From positions 930,001-994,000 of the forward strand of contig JAWQEG010001440.1 in assembly GCA_033782935.1 (NCBI GenBank): a stretch of DNA of 64,000 nt, in the 5' to 3' direction. The translations under genes were made by a program, and so were the position numbers. The notes below the pieces were generated by a model. That model saw only the letters and a program-made list of their open reading frames with translations. It ran no database searches and was not told where the DNA came from. This DNA comes from Petrolisthes cinctipes. Its lineage: Eukaryota; Arthropoda; Malacostraca; Decapoda; Porcellanidae. Every line of letters begins with the position of its first letter. Positions within the stretch are counted from its first letter, which is position 1. Positions 25,701 through 40,464 of the stretch are shown here, one piece after another.

Positions 25701-28480
25701 ACTCTAACACTGAGTAGACACGTACAGATCGCTTCTGGGACACAAAAATATCGATTTTTTGGGTGTTTTGAGCATGAATTTGAGATATAAACGTGTACAG
25801 AAGATGCATGCACATATCGACTTTGGCACCCAAAATATCGATTTTTAGTATGTTTTGGGCGTATAATTTGAAAATATTCTAGCACTAAGTAGGCATGTAC
25901 AGATCGCTTCTGGGACCCAAAAATATCGAATTTTCGTGTTTTTTGAGCTAGAATTTGGGATATAACCGGGTACAGAGGATGCATGCACATATCGACTTTT
26001 TGCACCTAAAATATCGATTTTGAGTATGTTTTGGGCCTGTATTTTGAAAATACTCTAACACGGAGTATGCTTGTACAGATCGCTTCTGGGACACAAAAAT
26101 ATCGGTTTTTTGGGTGTTTTGAGCCTGAATTTGAGATATAAACGGGTACAGAAGATGCATGCACACATCGACTTTTCACACCTAAAATATCGATTTTGAG
26201 TATGTTTTGGGCCTGTATTTTGAAAATACTCTAACACGGAGTATGCATGTACAGATCGCTTCTGGGACACAAAAGTATCGATTTTTTGTGTGTTTTGAGC
26301 CTGAAATTGAGATATAAACGGGTACAGAAGATGCATTCACATATCGACTTTTCACACCTAAAATTTCAATTTTTAGCATGTTTTAAGCCTGTATTTTAAA
26401 AACATTCTAGCACTGAGTAGGCATGTGCAGATCGCTTAAGGGACCCAAAAATATCGAATTTTCGGAGTTTTGAGCCTGAATTTGAGATATAAACGGGTAC
26501 AGAAGATGCATGCACATATCGACTTTTTTCACCTAAAATATCGATTTTGAGCATGTTTTGGGCCTGTATTTTGAAAATACTCTAACACGGAGTAGGCATG
26601 TACAGATCGCTTCTGGGACCCAAAAATATCGAATTTTCGGGTGTTTTGAGCCTGAATTTGAGATGTAAACGGGTACAGAATATGCATGCACATTTCGACT
26701 TTTTGCACCTAAAATATCGATTTTGAGCATGTTTTGGGTTTGTATCTTGAAAACATTCTAGCAAGAAGTAGGCATGTTCAGATCGCTTCTGGGACCCAAA
26801 AATATCGAAGTTTCGATTGTTTTGAACCTGAATTTGGGATATAGACGGGTACAGAAGATACAAACACATATTGACTTTGGGCAACTAAAATATCGATTTT
26901 CTGCATGTTTTAGGCCTGTATTTTGAAAATACTCTAACACGGAGTATGCATGTACACATTGCTTTTGGGACCCAAAAATATCGAATATTCGGGTGTTTTG
27001 AGTCTGAATTTGAGATATGAACGGATACAGAAGATGCATGGACATATCGACTTTGGGCACCTAAAATATCGATTTTGAGCATGTTTTGGGCCTGTATTTT
27101 GAAAATACTATAGCACGGTGTAGACATGTACAGATCGCTTCTGGGACACAAAAATATCGATTTTTTGGGTGTTTTGAGCCTGAATTTGAGATATAAACGG
27201 GTACAGAAGATGCATGCACATATCGACTTTGGGCACCCAAAATATCGATTTTGAGCATGTTTTGGGCCTGTATTTTTAAAATACTCTAACACTGAGTAGA
27301 CACGTACAGATCGCTTCTGGAACCCAAATAAACCGAATTTTAGGGTGTTCTGAGCCTGAATTTGAGATATGAACGGATACAGAAGATGCATGCACATATC
27401 GGCTTTGGGCACCTAAAATATCGATTTTGAGCATGTTTTGGGCCTGTAATTTGAAAATACTATAGCACGGTGTAGACATGTACAGATCGCTTCTGGGACA
27501 CAAAAATATCGATTTTTTGGGTGTTTTGAGCCTGAATTTGAGATATAAACGTGTACAGAAGATGCATGCACATATCGACTTTGGCACCCAAAATATCGAT
27601 TTTTAGTATGTTTTGGGCGTATAATTTGAAAATATTCTAGCACTAAGTAGGCATGTGCAGATCGCTTCTGGGACCCAAAAATATAGAATTTTCGTGGGTT
27701 TTGAGATAGAATTTGGGATATAACCGGGTACAGAGGATGCATGCACATATCGACTTTTTGCACCTAAAATATCGATTTTGAGTATGTTTTGGGCCTGTAT
27801 TTTGAAAATACTCTAACACGGAGTATGCTTGTACAGATCGCTTCTGGGACACAAAAATATCGGTTTTTTGGGTGTTTTGAGCCTGAATTTGAGATATAAA
27901 CGGGTACAGAAGATGCATGCACATATCGACTTTTCACACCTAAAATATCGATTTTGAGTATGTTTTGGGCCTGTATTTTTAAAATACTCTAACACGGAGT
28001 ATGCATGTACAGATCGCTTCTGGGACACAAAAGTATCGATTTTTTGTGTGTTTTGAGCCTGAATTTGAGATATAAACGGGTACAGAAGATGCATTCACAT
28101 ATCGACTTTTCACACCTAAAATTTCAATTTTTAGCATGTTTTAAGCCTGTATTTTAAAAACATTCTAGCACTGAGTAGGCATGTGCATATCGCTTAAGGG
28201 ACCCAAAAATATCGAATTTTCGGAGTTTTGAGCCTGAATTTGAGATATAAACGGGTACCGAAGATGCATGCACATATCGACTTTCTGCACTTAAAATATC
28301 GATTTTGAGCATGTTTTGGGTCTGTATCTTGAAAATATTCTAGCAAGGAGTATGCACGTACAGATCGCTTCTGGGAACCAAAAACATTGAATTTTCGGGT
28401 GTTTTGAGCCTGAATTTGAGATATAAACGTGTACAGAAGATGCATGCACATATCGACTTTTTGCACCTAAAATATTGATT
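22680..28480 (+). repeat. 17-monomer HOR pair with one monomer lost in copy 2
   Basis: Copy 1 is about 22,680-25,666 and copy 2 about 25,667-28,480. The offset is 2,987 bp up to about 23,520, then 2,811-2,812 bp onward, so one monomer (about 23,530-23,705) has no counterpart in copy 2. The aligned monomers at about 24,250-24,425 and 27,061-27,237 are of different subtypes although their flanks match. Shared rare variants include CGTGTTTTTTGAG (22,948 and 25,935) and GGTACCGAAG (25,443 and 28,255). Confidence 0.85.
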
Positions 28481-31400
28481 TTGAGCATGTTTTGGGCCTG
28501 TATTTTGAAAATACTCTAACACGGAGTAGGCATGTACAGATCGCTTCGGGGACCCAAAAATATCGAATTTTCGGGTGTTTTGAGCCTGAATTTGAGATGT
28601 AAACGGGTACAGAATATGCATGCACATTTCGATTTTTTGCACCTAAAATATCGATTTTGAGCATGTTTTGGGTTTGTATCTTGAAAACATTCTAGCAAGA
28701 ATTAGGCATGTACAGATCGCTTCTGGGACCCAAAAATATCGAATTTTCGAGTGTTTTGAACCTGAATTTGGGATATAGACGGGTACAGAAGATACATACA
28801 CATATTGACTTTGGGCAACTAAAATATCGATTTTCTGCATGTTTTAGGCCTGTATTTTGAAAATACTCTAACACGGAGTATGCATGTACACATTGCATTT
28901 GGGACCCAAAAATATCGAATATTCGGGTGTTTTGAGTCTGAATTTGAGATATGAACGGATACAGAAGATGCATGCACATATCGACTTTGGGCACCTAAAA
29001 TATCGATTTTCTGCATGTTTTAGGGCTGTATTTTGAAAATACTCTAACACGGAGTATGCATGTACACATTGCTTTTGGGACACAAAAATATCGAATATTC
29101 GGGTGTTTTGAGTCTGAATTTGAGATATAAACGGGTACAGAAGATGCATGCACATATCGACTTTGGGCACCCAAAATATCGATTTTGAGCATGTTTTGGG
29201 CCTGTATTTTTAAAATACTCTAACACTGAGTAGACACGTACAGATCGCTTCTGGAACCCAAATAAATCGAATTTTAGGGTGTTCTGAGCCTGAATTTGAG
29301 ATATGAACGGATACAGAAGATGCATGCACATATGGACTTTGGGCACCTAAAATATCGATTTTGAGCATGTTTTGGGCCTGTAATTTGAAATAACTATAGC
29401 ACGGTGTAGACATGTACAGATCGCTTCTGGGACACAAAAATATCGATTTTTTGGGTGTTTTGAGCCTGAATTTGAGATATAAACGTGTACAGAAGATGCA
29501 TGCACATATCGGCTTTGGCACCCAAAATATCGATTTTTAGTATGTTTTGGGCGTATAATTTGAAAATATTCTAGCACTAAGTAGGCATGTACAGATCGCT
29601 TCTGGGACCCAAAAATATCGAATTTTCGTGTGTTTTGAGCTAGAATTTGGGATATAACCGGGAACAGAGGATGCATGCACATATCGACTTTTTGCACCTA
29701 AAATATCGATTTTGAGTATGTTTTGGGCCTGTATTTAGAAAATACTCTAACACGGAGTATGCTTGTACAGATCGCTTCTGGGACACAAAAATAACGGTTT
29801 TTTGGGTGTTTTGAGCCTGAATTTGAGATATAAACGGGTACAGAAGATGCATGCACATATCGACTTTTCACTCCTAAAATATCGATTTTGAGTATGTTTT
29901 GGGCCTGTATTTTGAAAATACTCTAACACGGAGTATGCATATACAGATCGCTTCTGGGACACAAAAGTATCGATTTTTTGTGTGTTTTGAGCCTGAATTT
30001 GAGATATAAACGGGTACAGAAGATGCATTCACATATCGACTTTTCACACCTAAAATTTCAATTTTTAGCATGTTTTAAGCCTGTATTTTAAAAACATTCT
30101 AGCACTGAGTAGGCATGTGCAGATCACTTAAGGAACCCAAAAATATCGAATTTTCGGAGTTTTGAGCCTGAATTTGAGATATAAACGGGTACAGAAGATG
30201 CATGCACATATCGACTTTCTGCACTTAAAATATCGATTTTGAGCATGTTTTGGGTCTGTATCTTGAAAATATTCTAGCAAGGAGTATGCACGTACAGATC
30301 GCTTCTGGGACCCAAAAACATTGAATTTTCGGGTGTTTTGAGCCTGAATTTGAGATATAATCGGGTACAGAAGATGCATGCACATATCGACTTTTTGCAC
30401 CTAAAATATCGATTTTGAGCATGTTTTGGGCCTGTATTTTGAAAATACTCTAACACGGAGTAGGCATGTACAGATCGCTTCGGGGACCCAAAAATATCGA
30501 ATTTTCGGGTGTTTTGAGCCTGAATTTGAGATATAAACGGGTACAGAATATGCATGCACATTTCGACTTTTTGCACCTAAAATATCGATTTTGAGCATGT
30601 TTTGGGTTTGTATATTGAAAACATTCTAGCAAGAAGTAGGCATGTACAGATCGCTTCTGGGACACAAAAATATCGAATTTTCGAGTGTTTTGAACCTGAA
30701 TTTGGGATATAGACGGGTACAGAAGATACAAACACATATTGACTTTGGGCAACTAAAATATCGATTTTCTGCATGTTTTAGGCCTGTATTTTGAAAATAC
30801 TCTAACACGGAGTATGCATGTACACATTGCTTTTGGGACCCAAAAATATCGAATATTCGGGTGTTTTGAGTCTGAATTTGAGATATGAACGGATACAGAA
30901 GATGCATGGACATATCGACTTTGGGCACCTAAAATATCGATTTTGAGCATGTTTTGGGCCTGTATTTTGAAAATACTATAGCACGGTGTAGACATGTACA
31001 GATCGCTTCTGGGACACAAAAATATCGATTTTTTGGGTGTTTTGAGCCTGAATTTGAGATATAAACGGGTACAGAAGATGCATGCACATATCGACTTTGG
31101 CACCCAAAATATCGATTTTTAGTATGTATTGGGCGTATAATTTGAAAATATTCTAGCACTGAGTAGGCATGTACAGATCGCTTCTGGGACCCAAAAATAT
31201 CGAATTTTCGGGGGTTTTGAGTCTGAATTTGAGATATAAACGGGTACAGAAGATGCATGCACATATCGACTTTGGGCACCCAAAATATCGATTTTGAGCA
31301 TGTTTTGGGCCTGTATTTTTAAAATACTCTAACACTGAGTAGACACGTACAGATCGCTTCTGGAACCCAAATAAATCGAATTTTAGGGTGTTCTGAGCCT

Positions 31401-34400
31401 GAATTTGAGATATGAACGGATACAGAAGATGCATGAACATATCGACTTTGGGCACCTAAAATATCGATTTTGAGCATGTATTGGGCCTGTAATTTGAAAA
31501 TACTACAGCACGGTGTAGACATGTACAGATCGCTTCTGGGACACAAAAATATCGATTTTTTGGGTGTTTTGAGCCTGAATTTGAGATATAAACGTGTACA
31601 GAAGATGCATTCACATATCGACTTTTCACACCTAAAATTTCGATTTATAGCATGTTTTAAGCCTGTATTTTAAAAACATTCTAGCACTGAGTAGGCATGT
31701 GCAGATCGCTTAAGGGACCCAAAAATATCGAATTTTCGGAGTTTTGAGCCTGAATTTGAGATATAAACGGGTACCGAAGATGCATGCACATATCGACTTT
31801 CTGCACTTAAAATATCGATTTTGAGCATGTTTTGGGTCTGTATCTTGAAAATATTCTAGCAAGGAGTATGCACGTACAGATCGCTTCTGGGAACCAAAAA
31901 CATTGAATTTTCGGGTGTTTTGAGCCTGAATTTGAGATATAAACGGGTACAGAAGATGCATGCACATATCGACTTTTTGCACCTAAAATATTGATTTTGA
32001 GCATGTTTTGGGCCTGTATTTTGAAAATACTCTAACACGGAGTAGGCATGTACAGATCGCTTCGGGGACCCAAAAATATCGAATTTTCGGGTGTTTTGAG
32101 CCTGAATTTGAGATGTAAACGGGTACAGAATATGCATGCACATTTCGATTTTTTGCACCTAAAATATCGATTTTGAGCATGTTTTGGGTTTGTATCTTGA
32201 AAACATTCTAGCAAGAATTAGGCATGTACAGATCGCTTCTGGGACCCAAAAATATCGAATTTTCGAGTGTTTTGAACCTGAATTTGGGATATAGACGGGT
32301 ACAGAAGATACATACACATATTGACTTTGGGCAACTAAAATATCGATTTTCTGCATGTTTTAGGCCTGTATTTTGAAAATACTCTAACACGGAGTATGCA
32401 TGTACACTTTGCATTTGGGACCCAAAAATATCGAATATTCGGGTGTTTTGAGTCTGAATTTGAGATATGAACGGATACAGAAGATGCATGCACATATCGA
32501 CTTTGGGCACCTAAAATATCGATTTTCTGCATGTTTTAGGGCTGTATTTTGAAAATACTCTAACACGGAGTATGCATGTACACATTGCTTTTGGGACACA
32601 AAAATATCGAATATTCGGGTGTTTTGAGTCTGAATTTGAGATATAAACGGGTACAGAAGATGCATGCACATATCGACTTTGGGCACCCAAAATATCGATT
32701 TTGAGCATGTTTTGGGCCTGTATTTTTAAAATACTCTAACACTGAGTAGACACGTACAGATCGCTTCTGGAACCCAAATAAATCGAATTTTAGGGTGTTC
32801 TGAGCCTGAATTTGAGATATGAACGGATACAGAAGATGCATGCACATATGGACTTTGGGCACCTAAAATATCGATTTTGAGCATGTTTTGTGCCTGTAAT
32901 TTGAAATAACTATAGCACGGTGTAGACATGTACAGATCGCTTCTGGGACACAAAAATATCGATTTTTTGGGTGTTTTGAGCCTGAATTTGAGATATAAAC
33001 GTGTACAGAAGATGCATGCACATATCGGCTTTGGCACCCAAAATATCGATTTTTAGTATGTTTTGGGCGTATAATTTGAAAATATTCTAGCACTAAGTAG
33101 GCATGTACAGATCGCTTCTGGGACCCAAAAATATCGAATTTTCGTGTGTTTTGAGCTAGAATTTGGGATATAACCGGGAACAGAGGATGCATGCACATAT
33201 CGACTTTTTGCACCTAAAATATCGATTTTGAGTATGTTTTGGGCCTGTATTTTGAAAATACTCTAACACGGAGTATGCTTGTACAGATCGCTTCTGGGAC
33301 ACAAAAATAACGGTTTTTTGGGTGTTTTGAGCCTGAATTTGAGATATAAACGGGTACAGAAGATGCATGCACATATCGACTTTTCACTCCTAAAATATCG
33401 ATTTTGAGTATGTTTTGGGCCTGTATTTTGAAAATACTCTAACACGGAGTATGCATATACAGATCGCTTCTGGGACACAAAAGTATCGATTAATTGTGTG
33501 TTTTGAGCCTGAATTTGAGATATAAACGGGTACAGAAGATGCATTCACATATCGACTTTTCACACCTAAAATTTCAATTTTTAGCATGTTTTAAGCCTGT
33601 ATTTTAAAAACATTCTAGCACTGAGTAGGCATGTGCAGATCACTTAAGGAACCCAAAAATATCGAATTTTCGGAGTTTTGAGCCTGAATTTGAGTTATAA
33701 ACGGGTACAGAAGATGCATGCACATATCGACTTTCTGCACTTAAAATATCGATTTTGAGCATGTTTTGGGTCTGTATCTTGAAAATATTCTAGCAAGGAG
33801 TATGCACGTACAGATCGCTTCTGGGACCCAAAAACATTGAATTTTCGGGTGTTTTGAGCCTGAATTTGAGATATAATCGGGTACAGAAGATGCATGCACA
33901 TATCGACTTTTTGCACCTAAAATATCGATTTTGAGCATGTTTTGGGCCTGTATTTTGAAAATACTCTAACACGGAGTAGGCATGTACAGATCGCTTCGGG
34001 GACCCAAAAATATCGAATTTTCGGGTGTTTTGAGCCTGAATTTGAGATATAAACGGGTACAGAATATGCATGCACATTTCGACTTTTTGCACCTAAAATA
34101 TCGATTTTGAGCATGTTTTGGGTTTGTATATTGAAAACATTCTAGCAAGAAGTAGGCATGTACAGATCGCTTCTGGGACCCAAAAATATCGAATTTTCGA
34201 GTGTTTTGAACCTGAATTTGGGATATAGACGGGTACAGAAGATACAAACACATATTGACTTTGGGCAACTAAAATATCGATTTTCTGCATGTTTTAGGCC
34301 AGTATTTTGAAAATACTCTAACACGGAGTATGCATGTACACATTGCTTTTGGGACCCAAAAATATCGAATATTCGGGTGTTTTGAGTATGAATTTGAGAT

Positions 34401-35313
34401 ATGAACGGATACAGAAGATGCATGCACATATCGACTTTGGGCACCTAAAATATCGATTTTGAGCATGTTTTGGGCCTGTATTTTGAAAATACTATAGCAC
34501 GGTGTAGACATGTACAGATCGCTTCTGGGACACAAAAATATCGATTTTTTGGGTGTTTTGAGCCTGAATTTGAGATATAAACGGGTACAGAAGATGCATG
34601 CACATATCGACTTTGGCACCCAAAATATCGATTTTTAGTATGTATTGGGCGTATAATTTGAAAATATTCTAGCACTGAGTAGGCATGTACAGATCGCTTC
34701 TGGGACCCAAAAATATCGAATTTTCGGGGGTTTTGAGTCTGAATTTGAGATATAAACGGGTACAGAAGATGCATGCACATATCGACTTTGGGCACCCAAA
34801 ATATCGATTTTGAGCATGTTTTGGGCCTGTATTTTTAAAATACTCTAACACTGAGTAGACACGTACAGATCGCTTCTGGAACCCAAATAAATCGAATTTT
34901 AGGGTGTTCTGAGCCTGAATTTGAGATATGAACGGATACAGAAGATGCATGAACATATCGACTTTGGGCACCTAAAATATCGATTTTGAGCATGTATTGG
35001 GCCTGTAATTTGAAAATACTACAGCACGGTGTAGACATGTACAGATCGCTTCTGGGACACAAAAATATCGATTTTTTGGGTGTTTTGAGCCTGAATTTGA
35101 GATATAAACGTGTACAGAAGATGCATTCACATATCGACTTTTCACACCTAAAATTTCGATTTATAGCATGTTTTAAGCCTGTATTTTAAAAACATTCTAG
35201 CACTGAGTAGGCATGTGCAGATCGCTTAAGGGACCCAAAAATATCGAATTTTCGGAGTTTTGAGCCTGAATTTGAGATATAAACGGGTACAGAAGATGCA
35301 TGCACATATCGAC
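28070..35313 (+). repeat. 20-monomer HOR, 3,516-bp unit, two tandem copies
   Basis: Copy 1 is about 28,070-31,585 and copy 2 about 31,586-35,101, with matching to about 35,313. The unit is 20 x 176 minus 4 bp. Rare shared changes include ACATATGGAC (29,331 and 32,847), GGGAACAGAGG (29,660 and 33,176), GAATTAGGCATG (28,699 and 32,215) and TATTGATTTTGAGC (28,471 and 31,987). Copies differ only at scattered single bases. Confidence 0.9.
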
Positions 35314-36707
35314 TTTGGCACCCAAAATATCGATTTTTAGTATGTCTTGGGCGTATAATTTGAAAATATTCTAGTACTGATTAGGCATGTACAGATCGCT
35401 TCTGGGACCCAAAAATATCGAATTTTCGGGGGTTTTGAGTCTGAATTTGAGATATAAACGGGTACAGAAGATGCATGCACATATCGACTTTGGGCACCCA
35501 AAATATCGATTTTGAGCATGTTTTGGGCCTGTATTTTGAAAATACTTTAACACGGAGTAGGCATGTACAGATCGCTTCGGGGACCCAAAAATATCGAATT
35601 TTCGGGTGTTTTGAGCCTGAATTTGAGATGTAAACGGGTACAGAATATGCATGCACATTTCGACTTTTTGCACCTAAAATATCGATTTTGAGCATGTTTT
35701 GGGTTTGTATATTGAAAACATTCTAGCAAGAAGTAGGCATGTACAGATCGCTTCTGGGACCCAAAAATATCGAATTTTCGAGTGTTTTGAACCTGAATTT
35801 GGGATATAGACGGGTACAGAAGATACAAACACATATTGACTTTGGGCAACTAAAATATCGATTTTCTGCATGTTTTAGGCCTGTATTTTGAAAATACTCT
35901 AACACGGAGTATGCATGTACACATTGCTTTTGGAACCCAAAAATATCGAATATTCGGGTGTTTTGAGTCTGAATTTGAGATATGAACGGATACAGAAGAT
36001 GCATGCACATATCGACTTTGGGCACCTAAAATATCGATTTTGAGCATGTTTTGGGCCTGTATTTTGAAAATACTATAGCACGGTGTAGACATGTACAGAT
36101 CGCTTCTGGGACACAAAAATATCGATTTTTTGGGTGTTTTGAGCCTGAATTTGAGATATAGACGGGTACAGAAGATGCATGCACATATCGACTTTGGCAC
36201 CCAAAATATCGATTTTTAGTATGTCTTGGGCGTATAATTTGAAAATATTCTAGCACTGAGTAGGCATGTACAGATCGCTTCTGGGACCCAAAAATATCGA
36301 ATTTTCGGGGGTTTTGAGTCTGAATTTGAGATATAAACGGGTACAGAAGATGCATGCACATATCGACTTTGGGCACCCAAAATATCGATTTTGAGCATGT
36401 TTTGGGCCTGTATTTTTAAAATACTCTAACACTGAGTAGACACGTACAGATCGCTTCTGGAACCCAAATAAATCGAATTTTAGGGTGTTCTGAGCCTGAA
36501 TTTGAGATACGAACGGATACAGAAGATGCATGCACATATCGACTTTGGGCACCTATAATATCGATTTTGAGCATGTATTGGGCCTGTAATTTGAAAATAC
36601 TATAGCACGGTGTAGACATGTACAGATCGCTCCTCGGACACAAAAATATCGATTTTTTGGGTGTTTTGAGCCTGAATTTGAGATATAAACGTGTACAGAA
36701 GATGCAT
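33910..36707 (+). repeat. 9-monomer HOR, 1,581-bp spacing
   Basis: About 33,910-35,126 is repeated at 35,491-36,707 with an offset of 1,581 bp (9 x 176 minus 3). The first copy overlaps the right end of the 3,516-bp unit, so this amplification extends that HOR with a truncated third copy. The marker GTATGT(A/C)TTGGGCGTATAA occurs at about 34,639 and 36,220. Confidence 0.8.
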
Positions 36708-37059
36708 GCACATATCGACTTTGGCACCCAAAATATCGATTTTTAGTATGTTTTGGGCGTATAATTTGAAAATATTCTAGCACTAAGTAGGCATGTACAG
36801 ATCGCTTCTGGGACCCAAAAAATATCGAATTTTCGTGGGTTTTGAGCCAGAATTTGGGATATAACCGGGTACACAGGATGCATGCACATATCGACTTTTT
36901 GCACCTAAAATATCGATTTTGAGTATGTTTTGGGCCTGTATTTTGAAAATACTCTAACACGGAATATGCTTGTACAGATCGCTTCTGGGACACAAAAATA
37001 TCGATTTTTTGTGTGTTTTGAGCCTGAATTTGAGATATAAATGGGTACAGAAGATGCAT

Positions 37060-39070
37060 TCACATATCGACTTTTCACACCTAAAATTTCGATTTATAGC
37101 ATGTTTTAAGCCTGTATTTTAAAAACATTCTAGCACTGAGTAGGCATGTGCAGATCGCTTAAGTGACCCAAAAATATCGAATTTTCGGAGTTTTGAGCCT
37201 GAATTTGAGATATAAACGGGTACAGAAGATGCATGCACATATCGACTTTCTGCACTTAAAATATCGATTTTGAGCATGTTTTGGGTCTGTATCTTGAAAA
37301 TATTCTAGCAAGGAGTAAGCACGTACAGATCGCTTCTGGGACCCAAAAACATTGAATTTTCGGTTGTTCTTAGCCTGAATTTGAGATATGAACAGGTACA
37401 GAAGATGCATGCACATATCGACTTCGGGCACCTAAAATATCGATTTTGAGCATGTTTTGGGCCTGTATTTTGAAAATACTCAAACACGGTGTAGACATGT
37501 ACAGATTGCTTCTGGGACACAAAAATATCAATTTTTTGGGTGTTTTGAGCCTGAATTTGAGATATAAACGGGTACAGAAGATGCATGCACATATCGACTT
37601 TGGCACCCAAAATATCGATTTTTAGTATGTTTTGGGCATATAATTTGAAAATATTCTAGCACTGAGTAGGCATGTACAGATCGCTTCTGGGACCCAAAAA
37701 TATCGATTTTTTGGGTGTTTTGAGCCTGAATTTGAGATATAAACGTGTACAGAAGATGCATGCACATATCGACTTTGGCACCCAAAATATCGATTTTTAG
37801 TATGTTTTGGGCGTATAATTTGAAAATATTCTAGCACTAAGTAGGCATGTACAGATCGCTTCTGGGACCCAAAAATATCGAATTTTCGTGGGTTTTGAGC
37901 CAGAATTTGGGATATAACCGGGTACAGAGGATGCATGCACATATCTACTTTTTGCACCTAAAATATCGATTTTGAGTATGTTTTGGGCCTGTAATTTGAA
38001 AATACTCTAACACGGAGTATGCTTGTACAGATCGCTTCTGGGACACAAAAATATCGATTTTTTGGGTGTTTTGAGCCTGAATTTGAGATATAAACGGGTA
38101 CAGAAGATGCATGCACATATCGACTTTTTACACCTAAAATATCGATTTTGAGTATGTTTTGGGCCTGTATTTTGAAAATACTCTAACACGGAGTATGCAT
38201 GTACAGATCGCTTCTGGGACACAAAAATATCGATTTTTTGTGTGTTTTGAGCCTGAATTTGAGATATAAACGGGTACAGAAGATGCATTCACATATCGAC
38301 TTTTCACACCTAAAATTTCGATTTATAGCATGTTTTAAGCCTGTATTTTAAAAACATTCTAGCACTGAGTAGGCATGTGCATATCGCTTAAGGGACCCAA
38401 AAATATCGAATTTTCGGAGTTTTGAGCCTGAATTTGAGATATAAACGGGTACAGAAGATGCATGCACATATCGACTTTCTGCACTTAAAATATCGATTTT
38501 GAGCATGTTTTGGGTCTGTATCTTGAAAATATTCTAGCAAGGAGTATGCACGTACAGATCGCTTCTGGGACAGAAAAACATTGAATTTTCGGTTGTTCTG
38601 AGCCTGAATTTGAGATATGAACAGGTACAGAAGATGCATGCACATATCGACTTCGGGCACCTAAAATATCGATTTTGAGCATGTTTTGAGCCTGTATTTT
38701 GAAAATACTCAAACACGGTGTAGACATGTACAGATCGCTTCTGGGACACAAAAATATCGATTTTTTGGGTGTTTTGAGCCTGAATTTGAGATATAAACGG
38801 GTACAGAAGATGCATGCACATATCGACTTTGGCACCCAAAATATCGATTTTTAGTATGTTTTGGGCGTATAATTTGAAAATATTCTAGCACTGAGTAGGC
38901 ATGTACAGATCGCTTCTGGGACCCAAAAATATCGAATTTTCGTGGGTTTTGAGCCAGAATTTGGGATATAACCGGGTACAGAGGATGCATGCACATATCG
39001 ACTTTTTGCACCGAAAATATCGATTTTGAGAATGTTTTGGGTCTGTATCTTGAAAAAATTCTAGCAAGGA
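37060..39070 (+). repeat. 7-monomer HOR, 1,229-bp spacing
   Basis: About 37,060-37,840 is repeated at about 38,290-39,070, offset 1,229 bp (7 x 176 minus 3). A distinctive marker is TTCGGTTGTTCT followed by AGCCTG (37,360 and 38,589). The linker of that monomer is CGACTTCGGGCACC. Copies are visibly more diverged than the kilobase-scale HORs to the left. Confidence 0.7.
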
Positions 39071-39349
39071 GTAGGTATGTACAGATCGCTTCAGGGACCC
39101 AAAATTATCGAATTTTCGGGTATTTTGAACCAGAATTTGGGATATAGACGGATACAGAAGATGCATGCACATATCGACTTTTTGCACCTGAAATATCGAT
39201 TTTGAGCATGTTTTGGGCCTGTATTTAGAAAATACTCTAACACGGAGTAGGCATGTACACATTGCTTTTGGGACCCAAAAATATCGAATATTTGGGTGTT
39301 TTGAGTCTGAATTTGAGATATAAACGGGTACAGAAGATGCATGCACATA

Positions 39350-40464
39350 TCGACTTTTTGCACCTAAAATATCGATTTTGAGCATGTTTTGGGCCTGTAT
39401 TTTGAAAATACTCTAACACGGAGTAGGCATGTACAGATCCCTTCGGGGACCCAAAAATATCGAATTTTCGGGTGTTTTGAGCCTAAATTTGAGATATAAA
39501 CGGGTACAGAAGATGCATGCACATTTCGACTTTTTGCACCTAAAATATCGATTTTGAGCATGTTTTGGGTCTGTATCTTGAAAACATTTTAGCAAGAAGT
39601 AGGCATGTACAGATCGCTTCTGGGACCCAAAAATATCGAATTTTCGAGTGTTTTGAACCTGAATTTGGGATATAGACGGGTACAGAAGATACATACACAT
39701 ATTGACTTTGGGCAACTAAAATTTCGATTTTCTGCATGTTTTAGGCCTGTATTTTGAATATACTATAGCACGGTGTAGACATGTACTGATCGCTTCTGGG
39801 ACACATAAATATCGATTTTTTGGGTGTTTTGAGCCTGAATTTGAGATATAAACGGGTACAGAAGATGCATGCACATATCGACTTTGGGCACCCAAAATAT
39901 CGATTTTGAGCATGTTTCGTGCCTGAATTTTTAAAATACTCTAACACTGAGTAGACACGTACAGATCGCTTCTGGGATCCAAATAAATCGAATTTTCAGG
40001 TGTTCTGAGCCTGAATTTGAGATATGAACGGGTACAGAAGATGCATGCACATATCGACTTTTTGCACCTAAAATATCGATTTTGAGCATGTTTTGGGCCT
40101 GTATTTTGAAAATACTCTAACACGGAGTAGACATGTACAGATCGCTTCGGGGACCCAAAAATATCGAATTTTCGGGTGTTTTGAGCCTGAATTTGAGATA
40201 TAAACGGGTACAGAAGATGCATGCACATTTCGACTTTTTGCACCTAAAATATCGATTTTGAGCATGTTTTGGGTCTGTATCTTGAAAACATTCTAGCAAG
40301 AAGTAGGCATGTACAGATCGCTTCTGGGACCCAAAAATATCGAATTTTCGAGTGTTTTGAACCTGAATTTGGGATATAGACGGGAACAGAAGATACATAC
40401 ACATATTGACTTTGGGCAACTAAAATTTCGATTTTCTGCATGTTTTAGGCCTGTATTTTGAAAA
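39350..40464 (+). repeat. 4-monomer HOR, 704-bp spacing
   Basis: About 39,350-39,770 is repeated at 40,054-40,474 with an offset of exactly 704 bp (4 x 176). Both copies carry the linker monomer GGGCAACTAAAATTTCG (about 39,710 and 40,414), where the usual ATATCG has become ATTTCG. This is the shortest higher-order spacing I could support. Confidence 0.7.

Noticed and set aside
31470..31673. Occasional plus-strand ORFs of 63-67 codons in the array (for example here and at 34,986)
   Set aside because: They arise where monomer variants remove a TGA or TAA and are duplicated with their HOR. They have no other coding evidence.
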